Below, in pieces: positions 33,420 to 45,264 of a stretch of 64,000 bases of DNA (position 1 is its first letter; each line of letters starts with the position of its first letter). The stretch comes from Notamacropus eugenii (taxonomy: Eukaryota; Chordata; Mammalia; Diprotodontia; Macropodidae): the NCBI RefSeq assembly GCF_028372415.1, contig NC_092878.1, positions 135,918,750-135,982,749 on the forward strand, in the 5' to 3' direction. The translations under genes and the position numbers were made by a program. Below the pieces are notes generated by a model. That model saw nothing but the letters and a program-made list of their open reading frames with translations, ran no database searches and was not told the origin of the DNA.

Positions 33420-33670
33420 AACTTGAGCTCCTCTACTCTTTAGAACACATTCCATTCTCTTCTGTAGTTTTTAGTGGTTGCATCCTTTTATTTATATTTA
33501 AAGGTCTTTCTCCTGCTCATTTGCAGAATTTGGTTTTTGTTATTGGATATTAAATTTAACTAGTCTATGCCTTGGAATTTGCAGTGTAATTTTGTTTTGT
33601 TTTTCCTGGAGACAATCTGTGAATTCTTTCAATTGGCACTTTGTTTTATGTGTCTAAAAGTTCTTTGTCA
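33420..33670 (-). repeat. Possible older L1 ORF1 fragment
   Basis: The inverted order of 'ttggaatttgcagtgtaatt' and 'aatctgtgaattctttcaat' resembles the ORF1 region of an older L1. The match is weak and the call tentative. Confidence 0.3.
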
Positions 33671-33934
33671 GATAGGAGGCACAGTGGATAGACAGAGTTC
33701 TGGGTCTGGAGTCAGGAAGGTCTGATTTTAATCCACCTCAAACTGTTACTAATTGAGGCAAGTCACAACCTCAGTTTGCCTTAATGTCCTCATCTGTAAA
33801 AATGGGAATAACAATAGCACTTACCTACTAGGGTTGTTGTGAGAATCAAGTGAGATAATAATTAAAAAGCACTTAGCATAGTGCCTGGCACATAATAAAT
33901 ACTATATAAATGCTGGCTATTATTATTCAGGTGC
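33671..33934 (+). repeat. MIR/CORE-SINE, near full length
   Basis: Complete order: head 'ggcacagtggatagacagag', 'tctggagtcaggaaggtctg', core 'aatgtcctcatctgtaaaaa', then 'gggttgttgtgagaatcaag', 'agtgcctggcacataataaa' and 'atgctggctattatta'. Confidence 0.85.
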
Positions 33935-34769
33935 TTATTTTTTTGTCATTTGTCATTTGAGTTGTTGCTGCATTTCCTGTCACTGATATCAATGTTTTGC
34001 TTATATAGAGAGCATATTTTATTTTAATGTTATTGCTTTTTTGCTTGTCTCTTCTTACAGATTGTCCTTCACATTTGGTTATTTGTATTACCAATCAGTT
34101 GTTTTCTTTTCTGATTTTTTGTAGAGACTCACAATTGTCAGTTCAAGTTTTTCTATTCTCCCAACTATTTCTTCTGTATAGACCATAAATTCTGCTTCCC
34201 TGGTTCTTTTTCCCCCCTTTCTGGAACAATCCAGGAGCATCACGCTCTCTTGGAAATCCACAGGATTCTGTATTTATCAGGGCTTGGTTCAATTCCTTCA
34301 CCTTGCAATATTTATTCAAAGATCTCTGGTCTTATTTGGGTGATCTGGTGGCCATTTCCCCTTCCCATATGACAATATTTCCTGTTGGTTTATCTACTTG
34401 TACCAGGATTTTTAACTGTTTCCTTTCTCTTTTTGTGCAGAAATGTCAAGGAACTTAAAGTGACCTTAAAATTCTGAAAACTTTCAGGTCTTTAATGATA
34501 AAACCAGAAAAAAATAAAGCCCTCTTTACAAAACCTAAAACATATGACTAGAGAATGGGAATGAATATCTTATGGATAAGGAACTGCAGAAAATGATCTT
34601 TGATGATCAGGAAAGAGATTCCTCTCTGTGCTCTGCCCCTGACTCTCCCCATTTCTTTCTCCATAGTGCCTCAGAAGCCTTTTACCCTGGAAGTTCCCTC
34701 CATCCTCTAACTGCTTCCTCTGGTCAGTTCCTCCCAAACTTTCCATTTTAAAGAAGGGCCCAGGCCAGC
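33935..34769. other. Unassigned sequence
   Basis: T-rich DNA without a recognised family. Confidence 0.35.
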
Positions 34770-35035
34770 TATATTCACTTCTTCATTGCACTCCAGGCTT
34801 CGTTTTTTATTATATAGGCTTCTTTCTCTATCATGATCCCCTTCCCATACCTTTTCTGGCTCTCCAGCCCTCGTCTTCAGTTCTCTTTTATGTGTTCTCT
34901 TCCCCCATTGGAATGTAAGCTCTTTAGGAGAAGGAACTTTCTTTCTTTGGATTTATACTGGTATTTCCAGTGCTTAGCAAAGTGCCTAGTATGAAGTGAG
35001 CATGTAATAAATATTTATTGGCTTGACTCAAAGTA
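34770..35035 (+). repeat. L2 3' end
   Basis: 'ttggaatgtaagctctttag', 'gtatttccagtgcttagca' and 'gtgcctagtatgaagtgagc' before 'aataaatatttattggctt' form a typical L2 tail. Confidence 0.65.
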
Positions 35036-36984
35036 AATAAATAGGAGTTCCTAAAAATCACAAAAAAGACCAACCAATGTCTGTTAGAGACTTGTTTCTC
35101 TCCCCTTTTTGCAGGCACAGAGAAATAGATTTAGTGGTTACAAAAGATTCTTTGTATTTCCATTTTGTGAATGTAGTCTATTTTCCCCCTATCTATATGA
35201 TTATATTTGCAAACACCTGAATAAAGTGTAGAATTTCTGAGTAATTAAAAAAAAAACCCTAAATAGTTCTAGCTAAAATAATGATTCATCAAAGGTTTTG
35301 ATTTTTCAAATAGACTTAAGAATCATTTATGTTTGAGGAAAGGGTGCTAAAGTATTTCCTATCTTTTTGTCTTGGTCCTCTATTCTGCTTTCATTAATAT
35401 TATATAAAACTTTTGAACATATCCTCTTAAAACAGACAAGAAGTATTATGTCCACTGAACCAAAAACAAAAACTATTTCCTTAAGGCATTTTCTCACTTA
35501 TAATGCCTCAATTGTCATATCCCACTCTAAATAATGCCCCCCCATTTTAAAAAATTGAAGCATATAGGAAGAAGATAACCAGTCCAGCCTAGTGACCTAG
35601 TTCTCAGTTATTTGAAGGAGAGATTAGATTGCTAACTAATAGTTTTATTGTATCTGGAGAAACTTATTAATGTTTGCTTTCTGTAATTCTTAGAATGTTC
35701 TGTAGCTTCCTCATGTCTAGTTAATTCTTGATTGTAATGGTAGTGGGGATGGAGAAGGACTGGCCAATGGACCCAGTTGTTCTGAATATACACAGAATAC
35801 ATCTGATGCAATTACATGGAAGAGGCTGAGAAGCTGCTATACCATGTAACATATGCAATTTACAGATGCTTTGAAGAATGGGTATAGCTCTGTAACTCAT
35901 TCCAGTCTGTTAACACTGTGGTGAGAAGGAAGTCTTGTTGATTGGTTAGGGAGTACATTCAAAAGGCACTAGTCAGACTCATCTCCCACTTTTGGTCTGA
36001 CTCCTTTGAGAGAGTTCTTCCTGCCTCCCAGCGTCTGGCAAACAAAGAGAGATGATGATGTTAAGTGATGAAGCCTTCTGTCTTCTCCATCCAAAGTTGA
36101 CACGTGACACACACTTTAGTTTTTTTCCTCAGTATCTGTTCTTTCATACAGTTCACATCAGATTTATCAGTCAGTTGGTCCAGCATGGAGGCCCTGAGGT
36201 ACAAGGAGCAAAGAATGACCTTTAAGTCCCAGTCCAGCAGAAGCTGAGATGAGAACTCATTCAGTAGAAATGCTGCATTCTGACATGAGTTTTGCAGAAC
36301 CAAGCCTATATAGAAAACACCTTAAATCTGGGTCCTCTCTCTTGATGCCAGAGTGTTATAGAGAGAGTAGGAACACAAAGAATGGAGAAATGTCTGTGCT
36401 TTTGTTCTTGCTATGTCTTTGAAGTAAACCTCCTTGTGTAAAAACTAATTGATGTTAACTAGTTTCATGGAGCTGGTGCTCTATTCACTGGTGGATAATG
36501 GCAGGGGAAGCACTCTGAATGCAGGCTCAAACTGATAGCATTAGGCAAGAGAAACCCTAACCCTTCTGGTGTACCCTTAGAACACTGAGGGGGAAATATA
36601 GACAGCTTCACACTAGGAAAATTTGACTGGAGAACACTTACTACTAATCTTTGTGCAGATTCTTAATATTTCTTGTGTTGTCTATGGCAAATTCCTCATG
36701 TAGAGCTTGTTTTTTCCTCCACCCAGCATGTCCTCAGGCCATCAAATATAAGCACAAAAATTAATGTTAGCCTATGAAAAAATATAATTAGCATAGATTG
36801 GTTTAATAATACATTTTTAAAAATAAATACTTAATTATCAAGATTCAAGGATTTAGTTGTTTTGAAAATGTATGAGTATTTCAAGTACTTAGCAAAAATG
36901 ATTTCCCTTCTTTCTGCATGAAAGGAAAGACTGTCTGTTTTTCTAGTTATCGTTAGAAATCTTGAGAAGGGAACAGTTATTTGA
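35036..36984. other. Unassigned sequence holding one unrecognised minus frame
   Basis: No repeat family recognised. A minus-strand frame at 36,061-36,303 (80 codons, starting MVLQNSCQNAAFLLNEF, with LLDWDLKVILCSLYLRA) is leucine-rich and protein-like in composition. An AG dinucleotide after a T/A stretch precedes it near 36,310. I do not recognise it; it could be chance, an exon or a retrocopy. Confidence 0.3.
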
Positions 36985-37153
36985 CACAAATTATATTTCA
37001 TCTATTCTGTATATAGTTACTTACATGTTGTCTCCTCTATTAGAATGTGAGCCACTTGAGGGCAGACACGGATTTGGTCTGTTTTTTTGTATCCCCAGAG
37101 TTTGGCACAATGCTTGGCATACATTAAGTGCTTCATAAATGCTCAATTAACTG
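36985..37153 (+). repeat. L2 3' end
   Basis: 'attagaatgtgagccacttg', 'agggcagacacggat', 'tgtatccccagagtttggca' and 'cttcataaatgctcaattaa' are in canonical L2 tail order. Confidence 0.8.
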
Positions 37154-37812
37154 TCAAGTTCCTATTTACCAGGAAATTCCAAGAACACTTTGGTTCTTAG
37201 TCAGTGACTTTTTTGGGGGGGGTTATATGATTAGAGGCAAGGAATATCCTATTGGGGTAACACAGCATTCGTTTGCTAAATCCCACCAGTCTCTTAACGC
37301 TGTTTCTTTCTGTGTTGTGCATAAAGCCTTTCCTCTTTTTCTTTTTTTAAAGATTGTTAGGATTTATTCTGTATAATGGAAGAAAAAGAGCCTGTAGTTT
37401 CCTCTGCTCCTAATTAGAGGATGCTCTGAATGCATAATAGCATGATGAATCCTTATACATTGTGATTCAAAATATTGGATACACAGCAAGCTTTTAATTC
37501 TTGTCTTTTTATTCCTGTGATAGGGTGGCAAAGTCAATTGAACCTAAAATAGATGAATATTGTTCTAAAAGTGACAGAAACTAGATACCAATTCAACACT
37601 TAGGCTATGAAAAATGTTAGAGCCATGAAATGATGCATTATTATGGAAATAGTGAGAATTTAAAATTTATACATGTAAAGTTTTAGAGAGAGGAGAAAAA
37701 GACAATATTTTAAATTGGGAGAAATTTCATCATTTCAATATGATAAAGACACTTAATCCCCATACCTTTCACTTCCTATATAGGCTCTTATAAATGCACA
37801 GGTTTGAGCCAC

Positions 37813-39285
37813 AGTGTCAGTCAGTCAGTCAGTTTATTAAGTGCCTGTTAGGTGTCAGGCACTGTGCTAAGCAACGAGGATACAGAAAGCGTAAAAGATA
37901 GTCATTATCTATTATGGAAATTTTTGCAAGACTAACCTGCATCATTTATATTTGCATACTACATATACATATAAAACCTATATCTATATATTTGCATGTA
38001 TAACCTATATTAAACTGCATGCCTTCTCAATGGGTCTGGTGTAGCGAAGGAGGAAGGGAGAGAATTTGGAACTCAAAGTTTTAAGAATAAATGTTAAAAA
38101 TTGTTTTTGCATGTAACTGGGGAAAAACAAAATACTAAACAAGAAAAAAAATCTGGTCACTGTCCTCAAGGATCTCACAGTCTAATGGGAGGGGAAATGA
38201 GTAAACAAATATGTACAAGCAAGTTATGTAAAAAATAAATAGGAAATAGTGAGAGAACACTAGAATTAAGAGAGATTGGGAAAGGCTTTCTGTAGAAGAT
38301 GAGATTTTAATTGGTTCTTAAAGGAAGCCAGTAGGCAGAGATGGAGAGGGAAAACATCCCAGGTATGGGAGATGGTAAGAGAAAATGCCCAGAGCTGAGA
38401 GAGAGAGTGTCTTGTTCATAGAGGTCAGTAAAGAGGACAGTGACACTGGATCAAAGAGTACTGGCAGGAGAAAGGTTGAAAGGTAGGAGAGAGCTACATT
38501 ATGAAGGGCTTTGAATGTCAAATGAAGGATTTGTATATGATCCTGCAGACAATGGGGGACCACTGGAATTTTTTGAATGGGGGGGGATGACATGGTTGAA
38601 CCTAGGCTTTAGGAAAATCATTTTGATGACTGAATGGAGGTAGGATTGGACTTGAGGCAGGCAGACCCATCAGGAGACTGTTGTAAAAAAAAAACCAGGC
38701 ATGAAGTGACAAGATCCTGCACTAGAGTGGTGACAGTTTCAGAGGAGAGACAGAAGCATATTTGAGAGATGGAAAGGTAAAGTCAGCATATGGGATCTGG
38801 AAGGTGAGAGATGGTGAGGAGTCAAGAATGACACCTAGGTTTCCAGACTGAGAAACTGGGAGGATGGTGTTGCTCTTGACAGTAAAAGGAAAGGTAGGAG
38901 TGTGGAGGGGATAGGGGAGAGTTTAGGGAGAAAGATAATGAGTTCACTTTGGGGTATGTTGAGTTTAAGATGTTTACTGGACATCCAGTTTGATATGTCC
39001 AAAAGACAGTTGGAGATGAGATATTGGAAATCAGCAGAAAGACTAGATCAGGAAAGATAGGTCTGAGAATCATCAGCATAGAGGGGAGATGATATAATGA
39101 TCAAATGAAGTAATACAGAGGGAAAAGAAAAGAGGTTCCGGGACAGAATCCTAGGGGACACCTACGATTAGAGGGTGTGATCTTGATGAGGATCCAGTAA
39201 AAGAGACTGATAAGTAATAGTCAGATTGGAGGAGAACCAGGAAAGAGTGGGGTCTCAAAAAACATAGGTTTTTTTGGAAAAAATT
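37813..39285 (-). mobile_element. L2 LINE 3' half, interrupted by an L1 end
   Basis: Inverted L2: terminal (CAGT)n and 'attaagtgcctgttaggtgt' at 37,813-37,890, then, after the inserted piece, 'aggatctcacagtctaatgg', 'ggaaggctttctgtagaag', 'tatgaagggctttgaatgtc', 'tgatgactgaatggagg' and 'aagatgtttactggacatcc'. Minus frames at 38,318-38,593 and 38,822-39,079 are remnants of the ORF2 C-terminus. Confidence 0.8.
37895..38150 (+). mobile_element. L1 3'UTR fragment nested in L2
   Basis: 'atgtataacctatattaaac', 'gagagaatttggaactcaaa' and 'aataaatgttaaaaattgtt' are the end of a marsupial L1 3'UTR. L2 sequence flanks it on both sides. Confidence 0.7.
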
Positions 39286-41054
39286 TCTCAAAATAATGGT
39301 TCATGAACCACCCCCTCCACTGATGTAATTCCTTTTCCTACTAGCCAGGGGACACATTTGCTAAAAATAATACACATTTGATCAAAGATCATAGTAAATA
39401 AAATGACTAAGAAAATATCTTCTTCCATCTATAAGTGGGATACAGTTGGTGCTTATACCAACAATGTGGAAAGGCAAACATACAAAGAGTATATCAGAGA
39501 AGATATGTGAAGGGTGCATGAATATCAAGAACCCATTATGTCTCCAAGACTCATGTATTGCAATAGGATTAATATTCAACCCTATTACCCCATAAGGTGG
39601 GTTAGGATGGTTCTTCCCTAAAAGGCAAAAAAGCTGTTCCCAACACTTGACTGGTCCAGGGACTAAGACTCAAGCTGCCTAACTATTGATTCAGGTTCCT
39701 GGTGGCCTCAGGTTAGGGCAATGTAGCTTTCTGGTCACTTAAGGGGAGGCCAGTCCACATGAAATCAGGGCCCTTGAGACTGGACAAATGTGCCAAGGTT
39801 GCACAAGTCAATAGTTACTACACCTCATCCTGCTAGTCATATGCAGATGGAAGGCAAGGTGGGGAGGGAGTTCTAGTTTTCCCAAGCAAAGCCCTTCTTG
39901 AATATTTTTCCTATTTAGGCCTAAATAGATCTCTCTTTATCAACTGCTGAATGATCTACAGGTGTTCCATTTTGTCACCAGATCAGACCTAAATTATTAG
40001 GGCACTTGTGTTCTGGCAATTCAAGTCTCCAATGCTGAAAAGCAACAGTGATGATGTCAGTGCCATCAGTGGTCTTTACTGGATGTCTCCACTGATCTCA
40101 TGGTCATCAATTTGCCATCTGTTCCCATGTAATAAAGCACTATGGCTAAGATGCCTCCCCCAGAAAAGGGCAGGTTGATTCCTTTAATACCTATCGATAC
40201 CCTTAGCCAGACAACCATGAGAATTCTCTTAGGCTAAGATTAAGTTTATTCTTTTAGTTGCAGTCTTTTTCTTGGTTCAGATTTATAGCCCTTGGTGCCA
40301 GATAACTAGCTGACTTGAGGCTTGAAAAATTCCTCTGTCTCCTATATATCCATGTTTGGATTCCTTTATCCCTAAAACCCATTTTTGAATAGCTAATAAA
40401 AACAAAACAAAACCAAAACATTATAGGAACTGTGCGGAGGTTGGGAAAAGAAAGCCTATCTCCATCCTAAAATTCTCTTTGATTGATTATATAAATGAAT
40501 TTAGTGTAGCACCTGTGTTGCATTCTTTCCATCATAATGAATACCTACCAGAAGGTAATCCTATCTTGTTTATCTCTACTAAGCACAGAAGTGCTATCTT
40601 TAGACAAATATGAATTCTTAATGCTTTTTCTACTAATAAATCTATTTGCTTTCATCTGCACACATATCTCTTTCCTTTCTTCTTCATACACATATCAGCA
40701 TATTGGTGCCATATCAATCTTCTTTAAATGTTGTTTTCATCGTGTCTCCCACTCAGATACTTTTGCCTATCTCCTATCACATCCAGCCTAAAAATAGTGA
40801 TTTTAAGTACCAGAATATTTGACTTCATGATCTTTGATTGAAAAAATATATGCACAGATGAAGGAAAACTGGCTATAATAATTGTCCCTTTTTGGGTCAT
40901 TCAGGCTGCTTAAGATGATCTAATTTGATAGTTTGGCATCCTCTTCACCTTCTGCCATTTCATGTTTGAACCTCCTGAAAAAGCCCTGTTCCACTAAAGT
41001 GGTTTTTTGTCCCCAGTTGAAGAGTACCATTCTTAGGTCAAGAGTATATTCAAT
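39286..41054. other. Unassigned sequence
   Basis: About 1.8 kb without a recognised family or exon. A weak L2-like flavour near 40,700-40,780 is not enough to call. Confidence 0.3.
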
Positions 41055-41140
41055 TCAAGTCAATAAGCGTGTATTAAGCACCTACTGGGAGCAAGGCACT
41101 GTGCTTGACACTGGGGATACAAATTCGAGGAACCTTGAAT
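41055..41140 (-). repeat. L2 tail fragment
   Basis: 'gtattaagcacctactggga', 'caaggcactgtgcttgacac' and 'tggggatacaaa' are the inverted L2 end. Confidence 0.7.
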
Positions 41141-42289
41141 CACAAAAGATTTCATATTTCAACCTGAGAACAAAAGGGAAAACAAAATAAAAGGAGGCTA
41201 TGTTATGAGCCCTAGTTCTGTGACATGAGAAGGGATGAATCCTACAGGGTACATTTGGCCATACTCTTTTTTCATTTTGTTATCAGTTCTATCCTTGGGA
41301 TTTAGGGTTTATTTTCCTTTTAGAAAAATTACTTCCAAACAGGCCCCTATTTGATGATCCAGTTAAAAAGGCAAGACAATGTACCAGGGATACAAAGATA
41401 AAACAAACAACAGCTACAACAAAAATCCCCCACAACCAACTGGTCTTCAAGTGTCTTGCACTGTATTGGACAAACAATACAATAATTAGAGTTCAGCCTC
41501 ATTAAAAATTTTTTGAGTATCTTTTACTTTTATGTTACCTTCTTTTCTGCATATATTCCCTTTCCTAACCAAGAAGCCATCCCATCAAAAACAGAAAAAC
41601 CAACCAGTCCATCAATTGAGTCTGACAGTATATGCAATATTCTCCATCCATATCAGACACTTTATTTTTAAGATTTGTGTTTATAGATTCATCTTTTTTT
41701 TTGTAAAAATGAAAGATGACCTTCGCTGTAGGTTAAAGAAAAGAGCAAGCCACCCTTTCCTCAAAACTTGAGAGAGAACAAGAACAAAATAAGCCTGGAA
41801 GAATGAGAGCTGAAAAAAGAGAATATCTGATTCAGCTGTTTAGCATTTCCCCCACCCTTCTGCCAAGGCTGTGCTGGCGTGCTGCTGACTCTGCATCCCT
41901 CCTCCTTTGCATTTTGACTAAGGGGGGCTCCCGGGCAGGCTGGTGTCCCTAGAGGAAGGCCGGGTTTGGACCGACTCCTGATCCAAATCACACAGGAGCC
42001 AGGCGAAGGTATGGAGAGCCTGTGTCAGGGATACAGAGACCCTCTTTGCAGCCTCCTCTCCATCACTACAGCAGCACCTGGGAGAGGTCCCAGAGTAGAA
42101 GGAAAGCTCCTCTGCCTAGGGCTCCAAACCAGCCCCCTGCTTAAGGAGCATGCTCACACTAGACCTTTGGGGTGCGGGGTGGGAGACACTGGCACAGAAG
42201 GAAATAGCTCTTTTCCGGGTTTTCTTAAGAGCTGGGAGGGGAGGAAGGAAAGCAAGTCGTGAAGCTGTCGTCCCCGCAGGAGCATAAGC
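41141..42289. other. Unassigned flank of the CpG island
   Basis: No repeat recognised. GC content rises from about 41,850 towards the island. Frames here, such as 41,966-42,262, have no recognisable product. Confidence 0.35.
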
Positions 42290-43350
42290 AGGGACAGGAT
42301 GGAGTGGGCGGGGCCAGGGAGACAGGGGGAGGGGCGATGAAGGAGTGGGCGGGGCCCCCTATAAAAGGCTTTCTCTGGCGTTGGTCATTCATTCGTTTCC
42401 CTGGGGATGCTGCCGTTAGGGTACCAGAAGGTGGTCGTGGGAGGTAGATCTGAGAGTCATAGTGGCCCTCAAGCGCCCAGGAGTTGGGGAGCGCTTCCTG
42501 AATGCTCCCGGTCTTTCCTAGTCGGTGGGTTGGCCTCTCAGCACCGCGAGTGGGGAGGAGGAAGCTCTCCCCCGCCAGGGCCTGAGCACGGTGGTTGGCA
42601 CACCGTGGGTGCTTCATCAGTGCTTATTCACTTGAAGGCCTTTCCGGTCACTTTCCGCGTGTCGGTGAAAACCCCACGCTGGGGGCCCCCCCCGCAGGCT
42701 GCCTGGACAACGAGGATCCCCAGGCTTGTCCTGAGGCGCTGTCCTCTGCAGCAGCCCCGCCCCCAGTCTCGGGGCTATCCAACGGTCGGTCAGTTCTGCT
42801 CAGCCCCGCCTCTTCCTGAAAAGAAGCCCGCCTCCAACGCAGCGGTGGGTGTGACCGAAACGTCAGGCTCCGCCAGGAGGCGGGAGGAAGGGGTGGGATC
42901 AGGAGCGAGATTATCCAATGAAAGGAGTGGATTCTTCATTCAGCCACGCCCCCTTCCGCCCTGGCGTTTAATTCGTCTAATGAAAGGAGAGGATTCCTAT
43001 CTACGCCCCGCCCCCTCCCGCTTTGGCCTCATCTCCCGGTCTTTCCCCCTCAGACCAGTGGAAGGAGCGAATGCAAAAGAGGGGGCGGGTTTTCTCTTAC
43101 GCTCCGCCTTGCCTCCGCCTCCGCCCCTCCCCCACCCCTGTGAAATTGGCCGCGGACTCCACCCATCCCGGCTGCAGCTAAAGCCAGGAAGAAGGAAGCG
43201 CCCTGGTTCCGAGCTCCGCCGACTCCTGCTCTGCTCGCGCGGGCGCACACACGCACCCAGACACACAGGACCCAAACCCCTCGAGCCCCTCCCCGCCCCC
43301 TTCTCGGGCATGCTCAGTGAGTAGGGCAGCGTGAGAGGGTTTGGGTGGGT

Positions 43351-43372
43351 TTTTTTTTTTTTTTTTTTTTGG
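43351..43372. repeat. Poly(T) run in the CpG island
   Basis: About 22 consecutive T lie between GC-rich flanks, unusual inside a CpG island. It could be the A tail of a small minus-strand insertion, but no element body is visible. Confidence 0.9.
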
Positions 43373-43584
43373 TGGCAAGTAAGAAGCGGAGCGCCCCAGC
43401 CGCCGGCACAAGTCCGGCTCCGCCGCCGCTCCTCGGTCTGCTCCGCACGGCCCGCTCGGCCGGCCGGGCCCCTGCCTGCAGCCAGCCCTTCTCCTCGGGG
43501 ACCCCTCCGGGCTGCGGGACCGGAGCAGCCCTTGGCAGGCAGCACCGCACCCGGCCCACCGCCCTGCCCTCCTCGGAGCCATGG
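43373..43584 (+). CDS. First exon of an unidentified host gene (5'UTR, ATG plus one base)
   Basis: A GC-rich 5'UTR ends in 'cctcggagccATGG' with the ATG at 43,581-43,583, directly followed by a consensus donor GTGAGT at 43,585-43,590. Only the start codon and the first base of codon 2 would lie in this exon (phase 1), so codon 2 begins with G. The upstream exon limit is unknown; I set it after the T run at 43,351-43,372, but it could reach back into the island. The gene would be read to the right. No downstream coding exon is recognisable before 64,000, implying a first intron of more than 20 kb or unrecognised short exons. An alternative is that translation starts elsewhere and this ATG is untranslated. 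Gene identity cannot be given from this exon. Confidence 0.5.
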
Positions 43585-43739
43585 GTGAGTCGTGCGGCCC
43601 CGAGCCGGGCCGGGGGGATGCTCGTGCCCCGCCCTCCCCGGCCGCCCTGGGCGGGGGCCGCTTCCCCTGCCCCCCGCGACCCCCCATCCCCCCCTCGCTC
43701 CCCGCCTGCAGAGCCCCCGGGGCCCCCTGGGGGGCTGCC

Positions 43740-44620
43740 CTCCCGCGGCTCTTCGCCCCCTCCTCCCCGGCTTCTCCTCTCCTCCGTTTGCTCTCCCTCT
43801 TCCCCTTGCTTCCCCTCCCCTCTCTTTTCTTCTCTCCTGTCTTCCCTTCTCTTTCCCTTGCTTCCCCTCCCCTCTCTTTTCTTCTCTCCTGTCTTCCCTT
43901 CTCTTTCCCTTGCTTCCCCTCCCCTCTCTTTTCTTCTCTCCTGTCTTCCCTTCTCTTCCCCTCTTCCCTTTGCTTCCCTTCCCCTCTCTTTTCTTCTCTC
44001 CTGTCTTCCCTTCTCTTCCCCTTGCTTCCCCTCCCCTCTCTTTTCTTCTCTCCTGTCTTCCCTTCTCTTCCCCTTGCTTCCCCTCCCCTCTCTTTTCTTC
44101 TCTCCTGTCTTCCCTTCTCTTCCCCTCTTCCCTTTGCTTCCCCTCCCCTCTCTTTTCTTCTCTCCTGTCTTCCCTTCTCTTCCCCTCTTCCCTTTGCTTC
44201 CCCTCCCCTCTCTTTCCAGCTTTTCCTCTTCTCTCTTCCCTCTTCCTCTTCTCTCCTCCCCTGGTTTCTTCTCTCCTTCCCTTGCTTCTCTTCTCCTCCC
44301 CTTGCCTTCTCTTTCCTCCCCTAGACTTCCCTTATTTATCTTTCCTCCTCTGTCCTTGCTTTGCTTTGCCTTTCCCTCTCCTACCTTGCCTATCCCTACC
44401 TTGCCTTTCTTTTCCTTCTTCTGCCTTTATTTCCTCTGCCTGTCCATTCTTACCTCTGCATTGCCTTTACTTCCTCGCCTTGCCTTCTCTCTTTCCCCGT
44501 CTTGCTTCCTTTTCCTTCCCTTTTTTTGCCTTCTCCTACCTTGCCTTCCCCATCCTTCTTTCTGTGCCTTTCCCTGCCTTGCTTTGCTTTCGCTAGCCCT
44601 TCCTTTTCCCTGTTTTTGCT
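43740..44620 (+). repeat. Polypyrimidine tract with a 52/60-bp minisatellite at the start of intron 1
   Basis: About 880 bp are almost pure C/T on the plus strand. From about 43,809 to 44,222 the block 'cttcccctcccctctctttt' recurs eight times, with spacings of 52, 52, 60, 52, 52, 60 and 60 bp. The longer unit carries an extra CTCTTCCC-like 8 bp. After 44,225 the tract continues as degenerate TTCC/CCTTGC repeats. Long Leu/Pro/Ser/Phe frames in all three plus frames are products of the repeat. Confidence 0.9.
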
Positions 44621-45264
44621 AGAAAGAAGGCGACTTCTTTCAACTTCTTTCACTGCTCATTTCTTATGGGCACTGCCTTGGTCAGGTTGAGGAGGGGTAG
44701 GTAGATAGTTGGTAATGGTGTTTATAACTTGAGGGGAGGGTATCCACCTATGATTTTTAAAAAGAAGAGAGGGAATACGAAAGAATGAGCAGGCTCTCAA
44801 AGGCTTAAATAGCTAGCTGCCTGAAGGAGGCCATGAGGAGTGAGTAGGAAGAAAAGCAGAGCATCTAAGCTGCTTTGGCATTGGCACAGGGCTATGAGTG
44901 TATGTACTTACCAATGGACACTTGGCTAGGATGGATTCACTTTATGGGTTCCTTCAGTTTTGTTCCAGACTAGGAAATGGTAGACAATACTGCATGTAGC
45001 CTGTTATTTCCGAATTTACCTATGCTGTTTGCATTTCCATAGCTTCCTTTTCCAAATCTGCAGAATATTTTTTCTTCAGTTTTTATGATATATGAATATG
45101 CTACAAAGTTTCTTGTTCATGCTATTTTGAGGCATCATTTTAAATAATGTTCAGGCAATTTATTTTACATACATGTGACCATCATATTAAGTTAAAAACA
45201 GCAAATATGAAAATAATTGATGGAGCTACATGGTGTAGCTCAAATGCCTAGGGGTTTTTTTTAG
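44621..45264. other. Unassigned, presumed intronic
   Basis: No recognised element or exon. Confidence 0.35.

Larger units (their letters stand above)
42290..43760 (+). promoter_or_regulatory. CpG island promoter
   Basis: A roughly 1.5-kb GC- and CpG-dense block stands out from an AT-rich window. It holds two GC boxes (gggcggggcc at 42,306 and 42,347), a TATA box TATAAAAG at 42,360-42,367, a CCAAT box at 42,915-42,919, and many further GC/CACCC elements to about 43,140. A 61-bp module (42,910-42,970) carrying 'aatgaaagga' and a GC box is imperfectly repeated at 42,971-43,030. Two start regions seem possible, one about 30 bp after the TATA box and a broader one nearer 43,100-43,400. The 305-codon frame across 42,407-43,324 is attributed to GC-rich composition. 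Confidence 0.85.

Noticed and set aside
39286-40500. Considered as internal sequence of an endogenous retrovirus
   Set aside because: No LTR, primer-binding site or recognisable retroviral motif could be supported.
42407-43324. 305-codon frame in the CpG island
   Set aside because: GC-rich composition depletes stop codons; there is no domain, and the frame crosses promoter elements.
43345-44690. Frames of 109 to 425 codons rich in Leu, Pro, Ser and Phe
   Set aside because: They come from the C/T minisatellite and polypyrimidine tract, open in all three plus frames, and lie after a consensus splice donor.
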